DNA from: Pithys albifrons albifrons
Taxonomy: Eukaryota > Chordata > Aves > Passeriformes > Thamnophilidae
Assembly (NCBI RefSeq): GCF_047495875.1
Contig: NC_092471.1
Span: 8,949,001-9,013,000, forward strand
Reading direction: 5' to 3'
DNA: 64,000 bases
A program made the translations under genes and the position numbers. This document shows positions 47,900 to 62,238 of this stretch, piece by piece (position 1 is the first letter of the stretch; every line of letters starts with the position of its first letter). A model generated the notes under the pieces. That model was not told where the DNA came from. It did not search any database and saw only the letters and a program-made list of their open reading frames with translations.

Positions 47900-50800
47900 A
47901 TGGAAAGCCCAAATGAATTTTATCATATTTGAAAGAAATGTTTTATTTTGTCAACCATTCTCAGTGCCAGCAGGAGATTCCCTTGACACTGAAATATATA
48001 ACAGGCTTACAATTTTCAGAGTTGCTAATCATTGGGAGCACATCACTTGGTTGAGCATGGGCTAATGGTTTCACATGATTGACTTACTGTGCCTTAATCA
48101 GTTACTGCTTGTCTGTTTAGCAGTGTTACCTTGTTGTGTGAACACTCAGAGCACATCAGAGCTGTGTGTTAAAGTATCTTTGTCCAAATCTCCCCAGAGC
48201 TGTCCTAAGTTGACTACTTGCTCTTGTCTACCCAGTATTTTGGTGCCCAATTTAAGACATGTCTAAAGAGTCTGATTAATCAGGAAGCACAACACTCCCA
48301 GCCACAGAAAATCAGCCTCCTTTAAATTGTTTCCAAGTCAAGATCTGAAATTATAAGTCCTTTTGAAACATTAGGATACAGCAAGAAAAGATTTAAAGGC
48401 TGCACTTGAATCTCTGTTTCTCAAATAGCAAAAGACAAAAATGGAAAATGTTTATCCTGAAAATGTTTTCCAGACTCTTTCATTATCTCCATATTCACGA
48501 TGAACTCTGGCACCACAGCTGGCCACTGAGCACGTGCTGATGCTGCCAGATTATACAACCAGATCAAACATACAAGAAAAAGGGGTGGATATTCACAGTT
48601 ATCGACACATACCACAACACTGACCACCAGCAGGGAAAATTTCAAACTTTGCCACCTACTGAAGAGTCAGAAACACTTCTAGGCAGACATTTGATGCCAC
48701 TACAAGCTCATCCAGCCCTCCATGGGTGGAGTGGAGAACTGGAGCCTCTGGCTGTGTTCACCTCACTCTCTCCAAACATGCTGAATGCCTGTGTGGTGTG
48801 AGGTCTTCTGTGCCACTTGCCTTGGAGTTGAAATACACATCTTTTTAAATACCAGTTGGTGATTCCTAGCATGTGGCTGCTCACTCCAGGTTTGATTTTA
48901 ATGGAAAAAGACATTGTAGCAATGTGTAAAAGAAAAAGGATAGACGTGGCCTATCGGCATTGACAGTATTTGCCCTTTTCCTGGCTCACCATGCTGGGCC
49001 TTAAGTGTTACAGGCAAAATATATTTCAGAGCGTGCTTTTCCTCAAACCAGGAGATTTTTACTTAAAAAACAAGCCCTGAGAAATGAAAGTATTCCAAGG
49101 TGAGTCTAAGATTTCTATACATGAGGAGCAAATATCCTGAGGTAATATGTCTAGTCTGAAGAAATAAAAAGTTTTCTATACAAATAGGAAAACCTAAAAA
49201 CCCCAGCTGTTGGCACACAGCTTCTGTAATAAACAACCCCAATAGAAAGCATCGGGAGCCTTTACTGTGGCAGCCTGCATTCTCTGAACATGCCTAGACA
49301 GATCTATTTCCAAGCTTTGCCACCAGGGAAACCAGCAAAATAAACTAATTCTGTCAACAGTGAAATTGGGAGTGAATTTGTATTTTCATCTCAAAGTCTG
49401 GGACTGGCCACACCTGAAAAACCCCACAGTTAATCTCATCTTCAACCCATCACTGATTAGAGGGTGGCATAAGCAATTGCTTCTCCTGGAATAGCTAATT
49501 TTTAGCTCAGTAGCAGCATAACATACATCTGGGTTGAGCTGATTTGTTCTGGAGTGAAAAGAGCTTAGGGCTTCATGACACTGAGGTCCCATCCAAAGTC
49601 AGATTCTCACTTGTTGTTCTTCTGTTCCTCACCCTGGTAAGGACATCTTGCTCTTCTGCAGTTCTCTGAAGCAGCTTCTGATTTATAACTCTCATCACTT
49701 CTTTTTGACTCTGGCAGCAGGACACTGTCAGAAAGGTAACATTGGCTCTTTCCTGCAGAACCACTTTACCTCCCCAAATAAGACTCCATAAGGAAAGGAA
49801 GGGAAGTTTCCCCTCTCCTGCTATGTTAAGATACAGCTAGAGCGGCAACCTGTTACTACTGGTTTTCAGGGAACTCCAACTAATTCCCATCCAGAAAAAA
49901 ACATGGCGTGTCTCACTGCACTTCTCTACAAGTACTGTGATCCTAAAAATAATTCCCTGGTTCCTAAATGTACCCTTGAATATGTGGAGAAATACGCACT
50001 GAGCATGGAAAGTGCCCTTTTGCAGGTCCTGATTTTGGGGTTGGCTTGAAGCCATCAGTACCACACAGAGTCACAGTTCCAGGCAGAAGGAACAAGCAGG
50101 TAATTTGTAACTCCAACAATCCATCTTGGGTATGGCTCAAACGTTTGCACGCCATTACTACTATTCTGCATGACCCTGAGTAGTTGCACTATTAAGTGTT
50201 CTTATTAAGAAATAATCCCCTTGCATCATTTAATTAACAGCATCAAAATTCCTAGAATGAAAGGTATCCTAAAATTTTTCCAGTTATAGATGGATTCTGT
50301 TTAAATCAGACATTTCAGATGCATTTACTTAATAAAATAATTTGCTGAGAAACAGAGAAAATTATTAGTCAGATCTCTAATGAATCAACAGCTAAGAAAG
50401 TGTTTGAAGAAACAAGGGAAGAAAGCAGAAAAGCTTGTTTATAGACATCACTGAGTCTCCTGCTTTGATGGGGTCACCTTGTCACAGTACAGCTGCAGGT
50501 TCCAGCAGAAGTCTCTGCTTTAGTTTTTCTCCCTGCCCTGTCAGTCAGGCAGGCTTGTTGCAAACTCCCAGCTGACAAGACACAACCACTGGCAATAAGA
50601 ATGACTTTTATTACTAAATCTTATTGTACAGTTTTCACCTGCCCATTTTCACAATAAATCTGTGTGAACTCCACCATACATTTCAGCATCTTTTTTTTCT
50701 GACAAGGAGAATTCCACAGAGATGTAATTATTCAAGCAAAAGAGCTGCCCGATGGTGGTAGAAGTATTGGCTAAGGATGGAAAAAGGGTCTGCAAAAGAA

Positions 50801-53800
50801 TTTAGCCAGGGATGATTGTGAATGTGCTTACTGCAGGGCTGACATGCTTTGAAAGAGAATCACAAATCCTGCAGTTTGTCTTGCATGAGACATGCTCCAA
50901 GCATCGAGTAAATGAAGCTTAAAATGTCTAAAGTTTTTCTGTCTTTTAAAAACTCAAAAGACTTTTAAAAACTTAGTGCCAAGGCTAGGGCCAGCATGGA
51001 AGACAAAGATTGTTCAGAGGTCATAACATCTGGCTTGTGTCAAGGTATTTTTCAGGACCTTTTTTTTTAATGCAGATTGGTGGTTTGTTCTTTTTCACTT
51101 GTTTTGCACAAGCAGGTGAATTTTGTGGCTTTGATGCCCACATCAGAGAATATGGATTGATGCTCTATGCTTCCAGCAAATCAGGCCTTCACTTGTGGAG
51201 CAAATCATCTCAGAGCAACCCCATCAAGCAGCCAAAGTCATCTCTGAATCCTCAGGTGCTCTTTTATCTCCTATGCCTTGAAACATTAGTTGTTTTCACA
51301 ATTCTTTCTCATTTTTGTGCCAGTTACAACACTGGTCTCAACAGGCCTGAATTGAAGCAGATGATCCTTTCCAACTAGTGGCAGAACTGACTGAAAGTGC
51401 AAAAGGCCTCCTTTTGTACTAAGCAACATCAAAAGTCAATCCTGCACACGTTGCTAGCTGGGTTTACATCTTCTGTTCCACCTGGGTGCTAATACCATTG
51501 ACTTCACTATCACTGCTTTCATCTACTTCAGGGCTGGATCTGTATACACAGAGAAGGGAAGACAAGTGCACTGCTGCCACCAAAAAGTAATTTCATCACT
51601 CCAAGTCCCTCTTATTGATGCATATACATCATGTAGCTCCTCTCTGACAATGGTGCTTGTGTCTCTTTCCCTGTAAGACTAACAGAGAGGAGTGTTGGCA
51701 AAGGAGCAGCTTCCCACTCACACATGCAGATGTTATACAGGCACTTCACGGGCTTTGTTTCTTCTGTTTGCTGAGACAGAGGACAAGAAAGGCAGGTTAC
51801 TTATTACATCTCAGTAAGTGCATTCTACGAGCTGTCTGCAGAATTGAAGCTGACTTGCCAGGCTGTGAGGTTTGCAAGGCAAATCACCACGTAAGAACAT
51901 TACTGTTCTAATGTGCTTTACAAGTGCTAGAAAGCGGCCAAAGAGCAGCAGAGTGATTTAAATTCCCCTGGCAAGGCTGGCTGGATTGTGTACAACCCTG
52001 AAGTAAAGAACACATTTCCTTTTCTTTCAGAAGGACATCCTGGATTAGAAGATATGGGAGACAGAGCTTATGCCTGCAATTTATCCACAAAACAAATGCC
52101 GGGGGCAACATAGACCTTGACTCATGAAAAACAATCTCTGTGTGTGGTAGTTTCTCTCTAGTTAGCAGAGAATGTCGATTGTCTTCAAGTCCCTTGCAAG
52201 GACATCTCTGAGCTGCTCTCCTGCACTGGCAGTAACGGCAGAGCCCAGCAGCACACCACTGCTGAATTTAGACAAAGCCACCAAAACCCCACAAAAACCA
52301 CAGACACATTATCCTTTATTTCCTTTGGCAATTTCCAAGCACCACTTGATCAGAGGTTCCATGTTTTGTTTCGTTCAACAAGATTAATAAAGACAGTACT
52401 AATTACTATATCTGGGCTTCTTTTCCCTTCTCTTTTACTTGGCTATTCTATAGAATACAGGCCTGTGTGCTGAACCATGTTATCCCATTTAGGTAAAAGT
52501 CTGATGAAGTTCAGTGAATAGTTTGAGCATTACTAGATCCAGTGAAAATAAAACATACTCAAATCAAATTATTTTCCCTCACTAAAAAAAAACACAATTA
52601 CAGAAAATCCTATAATATTTCAAAACTCTATTCCAGTAGCCAGTAGATTCATGACTGGATATGAGCCTTCCAAACATTTGCATAATTAAAGCTCAGCCAG
52701 GAATTAATGAACTGAAAGCATTTTAAAGAAAATTAAGAAACCTGCTTTGGGTAGTGATAATAATTGCCTTAATAAGATAAATTTATAATGAAATCAAACC
52801 TAACTAGCCTCCAGACATTCATTTCAAAACAGTTTAAGAGCATTTGAAAGCACACCCATACATATACATAAAAATGAGACTTTTAATCTCAAAGTTTCTA
52901 AAAGAAACAGCCTAAAGGAGGTGCTCTTCCCCCAAGCAAGACCCCGTGTTACAAACAGCACATGCAGCCACTACAGTGATTTTCTGGCAGCTGTACTGAC
53001 GTGTAGGAAAAATAAATGGTGGCAGTACACAATTTACAGTAGGTTGGCTCTTCACTCATATAAGAACTTTTTGACTAAGGCAAGTCTTTGGCAATAAAAA
53101 AAGAGACCGGTAAAAACTTTGACAAGAAAAATGCAAGAGATCTTTAGGTCTTGTTTTGTCCTCTGTAGTTTATGATCTTAATTTTAACTTTCTTTCTTGC
53201 TCTGCTCTTATTTCTTATGCCCTGAGACATCACAAAACACACAGCCATGAGATATTTGTGCTTTTCTGTCTCACTCAAGTGAGCAAATAGCATATATAAA
53301 AAGTAGGATAAAAATAACTCCAACAACAAGCAGCAAAACTCCAAACATGAAACAAAGCAACTAAGCCTCTAGACAGTTTGTTGCCAAGAACACAAGTCAA
53401 TGCATTTGCTGTCATTCCATACAGCCCCAACCATTGCTAATTTAAACAACACAATCACGACCCACTGCAAGCGCTGCTTGTAGGCTTGACTATTGACTGT
53501 AGCTCCCACAAAGTGAGAAAAACAAAAAGAAAAAACACACACAAGGCTGAAATGTCGGTGATAAAAATTTATCAGATGTTCTAAAAATGAATTAATCAAG
53601 GCAAAAATCACCTAGAGCAACTTTTTTCCAAAAAAACCAACATCCATATAAATATCCCAACCCTTGCCTCTCCTCCACTTTCCCCCTCCCTCCCAAAAGT
53701 TAACCTCACCTAAATCCTATAAAATCCTTTATCTCATTTTCAGAAGTGCCTTTGGGTCATAATTTAAAACTGTAGTCATTGAGAGCTCAGGTGTAACTGA

Positions 53801-56800
53801 AAGTCAAGGATTTTAGCTTTTCAGTTACTCACCTACAATGAAGACAGATGCTTAGTGGGATTTCCAGAAGCAGCTTGACAGCTGCCTTGTGCTGACTTTA
53901 ACCTGTGCTCAGTGCTGAGGTCCCTCTAAAAATCTCCTTTCTGTGCCTTTTGAGGCATAGAAACATTATTTAAGACAAATGTCCTGCAGGTGCTTGGAAA
54001 ATGTCCCCTCTGTGGTAGGGTTGCAAGGGCTGGGGCAGCCCAATGGCAGCAGAGCACTGACATCCAGGTTAAGGTGAACTGAGCAGAGAATGCCATGGAA
54101 CAGTGTGGCCAGGGTATGGGCATGGTCCCAGGCTGTCCCAGCAATCATTCCTCTCACTGCTCTGAGAGAGCAGCAGGAAGGGAAAAATTATTCAGAGGAA
54201 CACTTGCTTCCTTAGACTACTATCCCATGGTAAGAAGGGGAAACTATTTGTCTGAGCTACAAAGAGATGCTCCTGTCTCCTCACAACTCATGGCTCAAGG
54301 GAAGGTAGAGTTGCTGTTTCACTCACTGCTGCTTCTTGCAAGCTTTGGCAGTTTCCATCTCTCCAACTTGCCTCTGTGTGAAATTTTGTATGGACATTTG
54401 TGTCTTATATTTCAGTTTCCTGAGCAGTAACATCTCGATCTTTTCTCACAGAGGAGAAAGAGGATGAAATCCAGCATCTCCTTCTAGAGTAACTTGGCTT
54501 CAACATGAAGAAGGTGCATGGAGAGACCATCCTACCTGGGATTTACTGACATCAATGTGGTCAAATTCTGAACCTTACCCACATAAGCATGTACTGGGTG
54601 TTCAGCTGTGAGTGCCCATTTAGGAGGCAGAGGGTACATTCAGGGTTGCTAAGGAAACCAGCTGCGGGCTGCAACAGGCTGAAGAAATTACACTAAACCT
54701 CTTCCAGCTTCTGTTTTGACTTTTAAACAAATGATAAAACCCCTCAAGACACTGACTATAGAAGAGATGATTCTCTGCTTAGAAAGGACAAAGCCAATGC
54801 AAACTTCTGCTTCCTGCTATGGATGTTGTACCAGGCAGAGTAGCTCTCACCAAGTGAAATAGTATAAGCACTACCACAGGCAAACTGACAGTTATAACTA
54901 AGAAAGGGGTTAACAAAAGGCCTATTACCAATTTGTTCTCCATTTTGTTTTACTTTCAATGCCCAATGTGTTCCCAAAACACAAGATAATCTACAATAGT
55001 AGCTGTTAGCTCAGCCCAGCTCAAGTCAGCTGACAGCTTCAGCCTAGTCTGAACTTCAGAACCCAAATTTAGGCCCACCTAGGTGAATCCATAACACCGA
55101 TAAACAAAGGGACACTTTTGTACGCATGCTTGACTCTAAGGAGTCATCTGGAGTATTTTCATACTCAGTTTGTGACTGTTCACTCAACTCCTGCTTAGGT
55201 TTTGGCTAACACAGCTCATGCTAAGGCCTGATAAATGCTGGTAGCAGCACCATGAGGTTAAAGCCAGAGCACTCCATGGGCAGGACAGGTGGCGAGGCAG
55301 AGCTAAAAGCCCTTATGCACCACTGTCACCTCACATTGCTGTCTCCAGCTGCCGTTATCCTTTGGCTCGCAGATACCTCAGACTCCAATAACTTATGGAA
55401 AGCATACAGACCAAACCTCCAACCTGGAGGGTATAAAACACCAGTTTACCCAAAAAGCTTTTGAAGCAGGTCCAACAGCAACTGGACAGCTCAGGATTTT
55501 GTACTTCCTGTGGGGTGTGATACAGGGGACACCCCCAACTTGATGGAGAAGGAAGGATGAGCACTCCCACCTTCAGATAGGTAAGAGCATGATATTACAG
55601 ATTGTAGGTTATAATTTCTGAGTAAGTGAATTCACATGATTGACTTGTCTGGACAAAAGGGGACTGAGCCTGTTTGTCATGTTTACTGTATTTCTTAATG
55701 AGCTGATGAAGCAAAGTTTGAATCACAGAGTGTGTTGCTCTGTAAATTTGAAAGGTTTGAACATACTGTAACATCAGTTCTGTACAAATATTTTAATGAA
55801 AAACCTAATTCTCCCTGAACAGCTCACTAATATCTTGGTAGTGCCCTGCAGCAGGCAGGTAGGGCCAGAAACGTTAGTGTGTTAACAAGGTCCAGAGTAT
55901 CGCCTTGGTGCACATATTTTGATGTCAGCTTTCCTGTGCTGCCCTGCTCCTGACACAGTGCGGGAGAAAGGGGCTGAGAAAAGGGGCCAGACTCAAGAGG
56001 CAGGAACTGCTGCAACCTTCTTATTTCTCCAGCTTTCCCAGCCTTCCTAACATAAATCAAATGCAGTGCTGGGTCTTGGTTGGGGGGGATGAAGAGACAG
56101 GTGTCAATCACCTCTGACAATGAGTGTAACCACAACTGTCACCTCACTTGGCCTCAGTTTTGCAGGTGGCCTCTCATCCCCAGGGGACAGGACCTGCCAT
56201 GGCTCATGATAAGATGATGCAAGTTCCCACTTCCCCTGCACAATGGGACCAACAGGGACACAGCTACCAAGATCAGCTTGTACCCAAAGGAGAATCTACA
56301 ACTGACTGATGTGCTAAAAAATCAGTAAACGTTCAAACATTTTGCTGAATAGGGAAAGGGTTCCCTGTTGATTAAATTTAAGCACATATTTAAGTGCCAT
56401 GCTGAGTAAGGACAACGGTGAGTTCTAAATAAAGACTGCATTTACAAAAAAGATTTTCAATGAAAAACAACAGTCATAGAGCAATGTTTTCTCCAGGATA
56501 ACCACAGTAAATAATTCCCATTTATTATTTATTTAAATTAGAGATAACATTCAAGTACAGTAGGAAAGTAAAACACACTTCAAAAAATACAACCTGTATT
56601 TTGCTTGTTGAGTGAATCAATATTGTTCATCAGTTGTTCAGTAAAGAACTTACAGGGCAGTTCAATCTCTTATAATTTGTAAAAATTAAAGGGCACATTT
56701 TTGTTTGTCCTTCTTATTGTTAAAAAAAAAATCATGATAAAAAACCCAAGTAAATAACACTGGAGTGGATAGTCTTTAAAAAAAGGTTACTCAGAAAACT

Positions 56801-59800
56801 CAGTTTTTTGTTCTGTTTGTTTGTTTAGGTTTTGATTTGTTTTTTTCCAAAATCTTGGGTGAAGAAGTTTTTAACCAAGACAAAAGATCTACAAAAGGGA
56901 CTTAAGGATGCAACAGTCATAAGAAATTTTGTCAATTCAGACAATTTCTCTGAGTTAAAATGACCCCTTCCTAAAGAGATATAGTGACATCTCCTTATGC
57001 TCAGTAATTTGAGCCATAATCTACCAGTTCAGCCAAGCGCCACATTGAAAATGACCTTGTTAATTTTAATGTGACAGATGTGATTTACAGAAGTCAATGA
57101 ACTAATTGCCCTAAACCTATTTGCAGTGAGGACTCAGATTTACCCTAAGCCTCTTGCCTTGCATTCAGTTGATGGTATTCACATTAAGCATACATTAAAT
57201 ATAATTTCAGTTGCACAGGAATCTAATAGCCTCATTTTTCCCTAGGTGAGTGCCAAATAATGAAATCTGTAACTTAGAACTCCGAAATTCTGCCCCATCA
57301 CATTTTTTCCCTTGGATCTTTATGCACAGTGAAGGTACAACCCATGGTTTCAACTTTCCCAAATCTACTTAATTCACTCCCTTCTCAACACTGCTGATTG
57401 ACAATAATTCACTAGATCTACAAGAAGATGTTATGAGCTTGAATATGAAGTTTATTGGGAAGAGGTAAGCTACATGCTCTGCTGTGGAGAACTTAACAGT
57501 GAATTTCCATTTAGGAGAGCCACATTATAAGCATATGTTTTTTCGGAACAAACTCCTGAGAATTTAGTGTGAACATACATGGTTGATCTTAAAAAGACCA
57601 CCTGCTATTCAAAAATAAGGAGGAATCAGGAAATAAGGGCCCTTTCCCTACCATCCAGACAGGGCTGTCAGCCCTGTTATGCACAGCAGATAAAGCATGA
57701 GTGAGCTCCTGCTTGGCCCAGGTAAGACCTCCAGCCTGCTTTTCACTCCAGCATGCTGGGAACAGCTGTGCAAGAGCACTCAGCACACAGAGCTGGCTCC
57801 CACTAAAGCAGCTTTGAGTTTATACAGTCCTGGAGCCTCCAAATGCCCTCCCCTTATTTCTTGCCCACAGTGGTGTTTGGATATAAGGCAGTATCTTAGG
57901 AGCTCAGAGCAAGATCTTAAAAAAACCCCTCCTGAGAGAAAAGCTTTGCTCTTCTTTATTGCTTATCTCTTTTCTTAGCCGTGCCAGAACTGAGAAGGAA
58001 ATTAAGCTGCTCCCTGCAAGATCTACTGTGAAACCTTGGCTACTTCAATGTCAAGATTGTTATTTGAGTTTTATTTCTACTGCCAGAAACCTTTATGTAG
58101 CCTTCACCTCTGAATTAACTAGAGAAGGTTACAGACTTACTCTTCCCTCCCTTGGGAAAAGTCCTGCCACCATCCAAAAGGACTCAGGTAATTGTGATCA
58201 TCTGGAAATGTGATGGTCTAATTACACGCAGATGGGCAGAAGCAAGAGCAAAGGACTGGCCTTTAGAGATGTGCATCTGCTACCTCGCAGAGCAGTCAAT
58301 AAAGCTGTGCCTGCAGCTGGCAACAGGCTGAGGAAAACGCCTGCCCCCAAAGTCTTGACAATGTTTCCTTTTAGGGTTTCTAAAGGGATGCTGTGTATGT
58401 TCTCAAAAGCTCATGTAGCAATACAAAATAGAGACAAATACAATACAAAAAACCCTGCTGTAGTCCAGAATGGATTTTCAAAATCAGGAACAACAGTATT
58501 GCTCCAGCACAGGGTGACATGAACATGGCAGTGCTTTGCTGTTATTTCCCACTCCCAACACCCAGAGGAATATTGGCAGAGGATTCCCAGAGCGGGGTGA
58601 TACCTGTGAAGAGTTGATAGCTGCCTTGAGGGGGCTGTTGCACTTTTAAGTGCAAGAGTTTTCTCTCAAGGTCTGCTGACTCTGCTGAGTATTAGGGAAC
58701 GAAAAGGCTGGGTAAGATTTTCCTCTGTTTGGATAATTACCTTCTGTGCTACCTTGTTAAGAATCAATCTCTGAGCTAATTTGTTGAGAACCAACATGTG
58801 TGAGCTAATTTCTTTTACCTCTCTGTCAAAAGCACAATTATTTCCTTAGCTGATTCATTCTTCCTTGGGCTAGGGCTCAGAAAAAGACAATAGGAATCAT
58901 GAATCATCTTGACTGAACTCTCCTCCCCTTAGCTCCAGTGTCAGCCCTCCTACAGCCTGAATCTCCACCACTGTATCTGTGCTAACTCAAGGATGGATAG
59001 AAAGCTTCTTTTCTTGGATAGGGTTTATGTATAGGTACTGTTTACTCTAGGATTTCACTGGAGGCTTCTTAACATTTTGCTTTACATGCTAGTGCTGCTG
59101 CATTTCAGCCCAGTATTTCTCAGCAACATTTCCCTCTGCTGAGTTGTGCAGGTATTGGGCAAGATTCATTTCTTAGCTCTCCCAGGTGGACTCATCCCTA
59201 ACAGAAAACTGCCCTGGAAGAAGACAGGGCTGGATGCAGCATCTGAAAAATCATTCCTATGATGCAAAAATCCAGCTGTGGGCAGCGCTGCCTAAAGAAC
59301 AGGGGAGTAGAGGCAGTGAGGAAAGAGCCTAAATGTTCACAGGGCAAGAAAGGATGCTGCTGGCTCTGGTCATGGGAAACAAGGCTGACTCAAGACTTGT
59401 TGAAGAGCCTCTGAAAGCAGTGCTCCTTCAGGAAGATAGGACAGATTTGTGCTCTGTGCTACCTGTGTCATTTCTAATTTCCCTCTAAGGATAAGCTTAC
59501 ACCCCAGCCGAGAGAACGAGCACAGAACTCTGTACCTCATGCCTTGGAACATGCTGAAAACCAGGAACCCTTGGGCAGTTATCAGCCAAACAGACCAAAT
59601 AACACTCACTATTGCCAAGTGCCACTTAAATTAGCCACACAGACTCTCCCACACCACTTCAGTCCCCTTAATGAAACCTTCTTTAGAAGTCAGGTCCACA
59701 CAGAAACACAGCTCTGTTTGTGAACAAGTCAGAGCTTTTCTTTCTTTTCCAGTGAACAGTTGAATGTTTCTCATTTCCCCAATAGACAGAAAATACATTA

Positions 59801-62202
59801 ATTACTTGTTACATTGACTTCTGTAGCACTAGTTTTTCAGACTTATTAGATTTACTCACTCCTACAAATTTTCTTGGAACTGCTGACCTTCCTTGCTCTC
59901 ACACACGGAAAGGCAGAGTGCAGATGCCTTTCACTGCCCTGCCTGAACAGCAGTGCAGCTGTTCCCAAGGTGCAGGGCTGTCACAGTGGAGGTCCTTGCC
60001 TGTGCTTCACCAAAATAGTCCAGTTTCAGCAGTGCAAGGGGTAGTATTAATGAAGCCCAGGCTAACACAGAGACGCTGCCAGGGGAGGGTTGTTCTTCAG
60101 CTGCTGTCACCTTTGACAGCAAGGTGTGGTTTCATAGGAGAAAGAAAAAAAGTAAGATCTGCCCCATGTGCTAATGGAACAGCAAACCCATGCCTGGCAG
60201 TGAATTTGCCCTGAGCTGGGCTTGGCAGGGAAGTCACAGCCGGGGGAACTCCAACTGCAGGATGACCCACGCAATAGCAGCAGCCTGCTTGTTCCCCACA
60301 GGGCTGGCACCCTGGTCCCTGCTGCCCACGAGCTTGGAGCAACCTGGGGTGGTGGATGGTTCAGCCACCACCTCCTCCTGCCTCCCACCTTCACAGCAAG
60401 CACTGCCTGCCCCATGGACCCTGGGCCCCCTGTGCCACCACCATGCTTGGCCTGCACTTGAATTAACATGACTTTTTTTAGGGGGCTAAAGAAACCTCAG
60501 CTCCTCCATGCACACCTGCTGCTGAAGTGGGTCTGCCCCAGCAGGAGAAGGGATCTGAAGGGCCCATGGGCTCCAGACATCCCCTGATACTGCCTGCCCT
60601 ACTTTTTTTGGTTGGCTTTAGATGCAAAGGAGAGGACAATGTGACAGACAGTTCGTGGGAGATAATGATTGTTGGCACTCTGCACTTTGCTTTTGTCATG
60701 TCGAGTCATCTGCAAGCTGCTCAAAGCCTGTGTGATGGAGCTTTTTACTTGCTCAAATGGAAATGGAGTGCCAGGGTGACACGCAGTCCTGTGCAGAGAA
60801 ACTGATGGAGAGCCAGAGTAGCACTTCCACCAAAACTGAGGCCACAAGCCTCACCAGTGCCTGGGGAAAGTCTGTCTCACAGAAAGAAATGTCACTTTGG
60901 ACTACATGAAGACAATGTTTACATAACTCAAGCCCAAAAGCAATGAAAGGTGGGAGAACAGTCCAACAGAATGCTGCTGCCCTGCTTTTGACTGATTTTT
61001 ACCTTCTTTGCTACTTTGCAGCAGTTCACAGGGGCTGTTTATTCCATAGAGTCCCACAGGCACTACTCTGACAGTCACCTGCCTTTAGTGTGAGCCAGCC
61101 TGGTTCAGAGGGCAGTGAAACCTGGGCATCTGGCCGGGTGTGAGCAGGACTTCCAACAGCTTTGCCAGTGGCTGGTAGGCTCCATCAGGGACTGCACACC
61201 CCTGATGGTGTATATCCATCTATCCTTCCAGACGTGCCCAGACTCTCTAACCCGTCTCTTTCTTCATCTACCCCTGTATAAAGAAAAGGTGACTTTTTTG
61301 CACAGTTGTCCCAACATGTCCCTCAGCCTATGAAATACAAGCTGCGTTAACTGAGAAAAACACCAGAACTACAAGGATACTACAAGTCACTCCAGAGCAT
61401 GATGTGACCCATTTTAGCTCAATCAAAAGAATCTAAACTCCCCCAGAGCCCCATAATATTTTAAATTTCAATATGCTAAATTTCAGGAAAAGTCTGCTTT
61501 TTCAGTGATGGCAAAGCATTCTTTTAATAAAATGAAAAATATATGTTTCCTCCCAAGCAGCAAAATACACTGTTTGCTCTTTGGGACCACAGTTGAACAG
61601 AAAGGAAGCGAAAATTTATGAGAACAGTTGAGGCAACAAAGCTTTTGGTGGCAAACAGACTTTGAATGGTAAGAGCTCAAAAGCACGATCACACTTTCAG
61701 TGAATACAATTTCACATAAAAACCTGAGTAGTGAGACCTGCTGTGATCACAGGTGACAGATGGAAGCGCCGTGAGTCATGTCAGGAGCTCACTTCCCATG
61801 CGCAGACACAGAGATGCAGTTGGGAGTTGATATTGGGTCCCTCCCAAATGAAAATATGCTCAGATGTCTCCAACTTGAAAAAGAGAATAATGAAAATCTC
61901 CCAAACAGACTCATTTAAAACAGAAATTATTCCATTTTCTTTTGTTTTACACCAGATGTGCTCCAGACATGCCAGCTCTGCCTCTAAAGATTTTCCTGCC
62001 TACTGTGGTCTCCTCTTGTAAACTATTCATCAAAGCACACTGGGTAAAAAGTTTCTTCCTTCACATCACTATCACCAACACTACTTTCTTATGTCAATTG
62101 CTTACACCTCTTCTTTCCCCCTGCCCTGTATCTCTGCAAAGTCTCATCTCTACAGCTTATTGCTATTGGCTACTGATGTTGAGCAAAGCAGCTCCAATTT
62201 TT

Positions 62203-62238
62203 AAAAAAAAACAAAAAACAAAAAAAAAAAAAGAAAAA
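62203..62238. repeat. A-rich simple sequence
   Basis: A poly(A)-like run with C and G interruptions. The preceding 250 bp are pyrimidine-rich on the plus strand but match no family I recognise, so a retrocopy tail is possible but unsupported. Confidence 0.8.

Noticed and set aside
53144..53344. Minus-strand frame with a hydrophobic N-terminal part, looking like a small membrane protein
   Set aside because: There is no splice or start context and no recognised family. The hydrophobic residues come from an AT-rich stretch, and it does not fit any expected IL1RAPL2 exon.
59900..60470. GC-rich patch that could be a CpG island or promoter
   Set aside because: It is GC-rich but has few CpGs, and no first exon or TATA/initiator context was seen.
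61930..62238. Possible processed pseudogene ending in the A-rich tract
   Set aside because: The 250 bp preceding the A tract show no similarity to any coding or UTR sequence I recognise, and no target-site duplication was seen.
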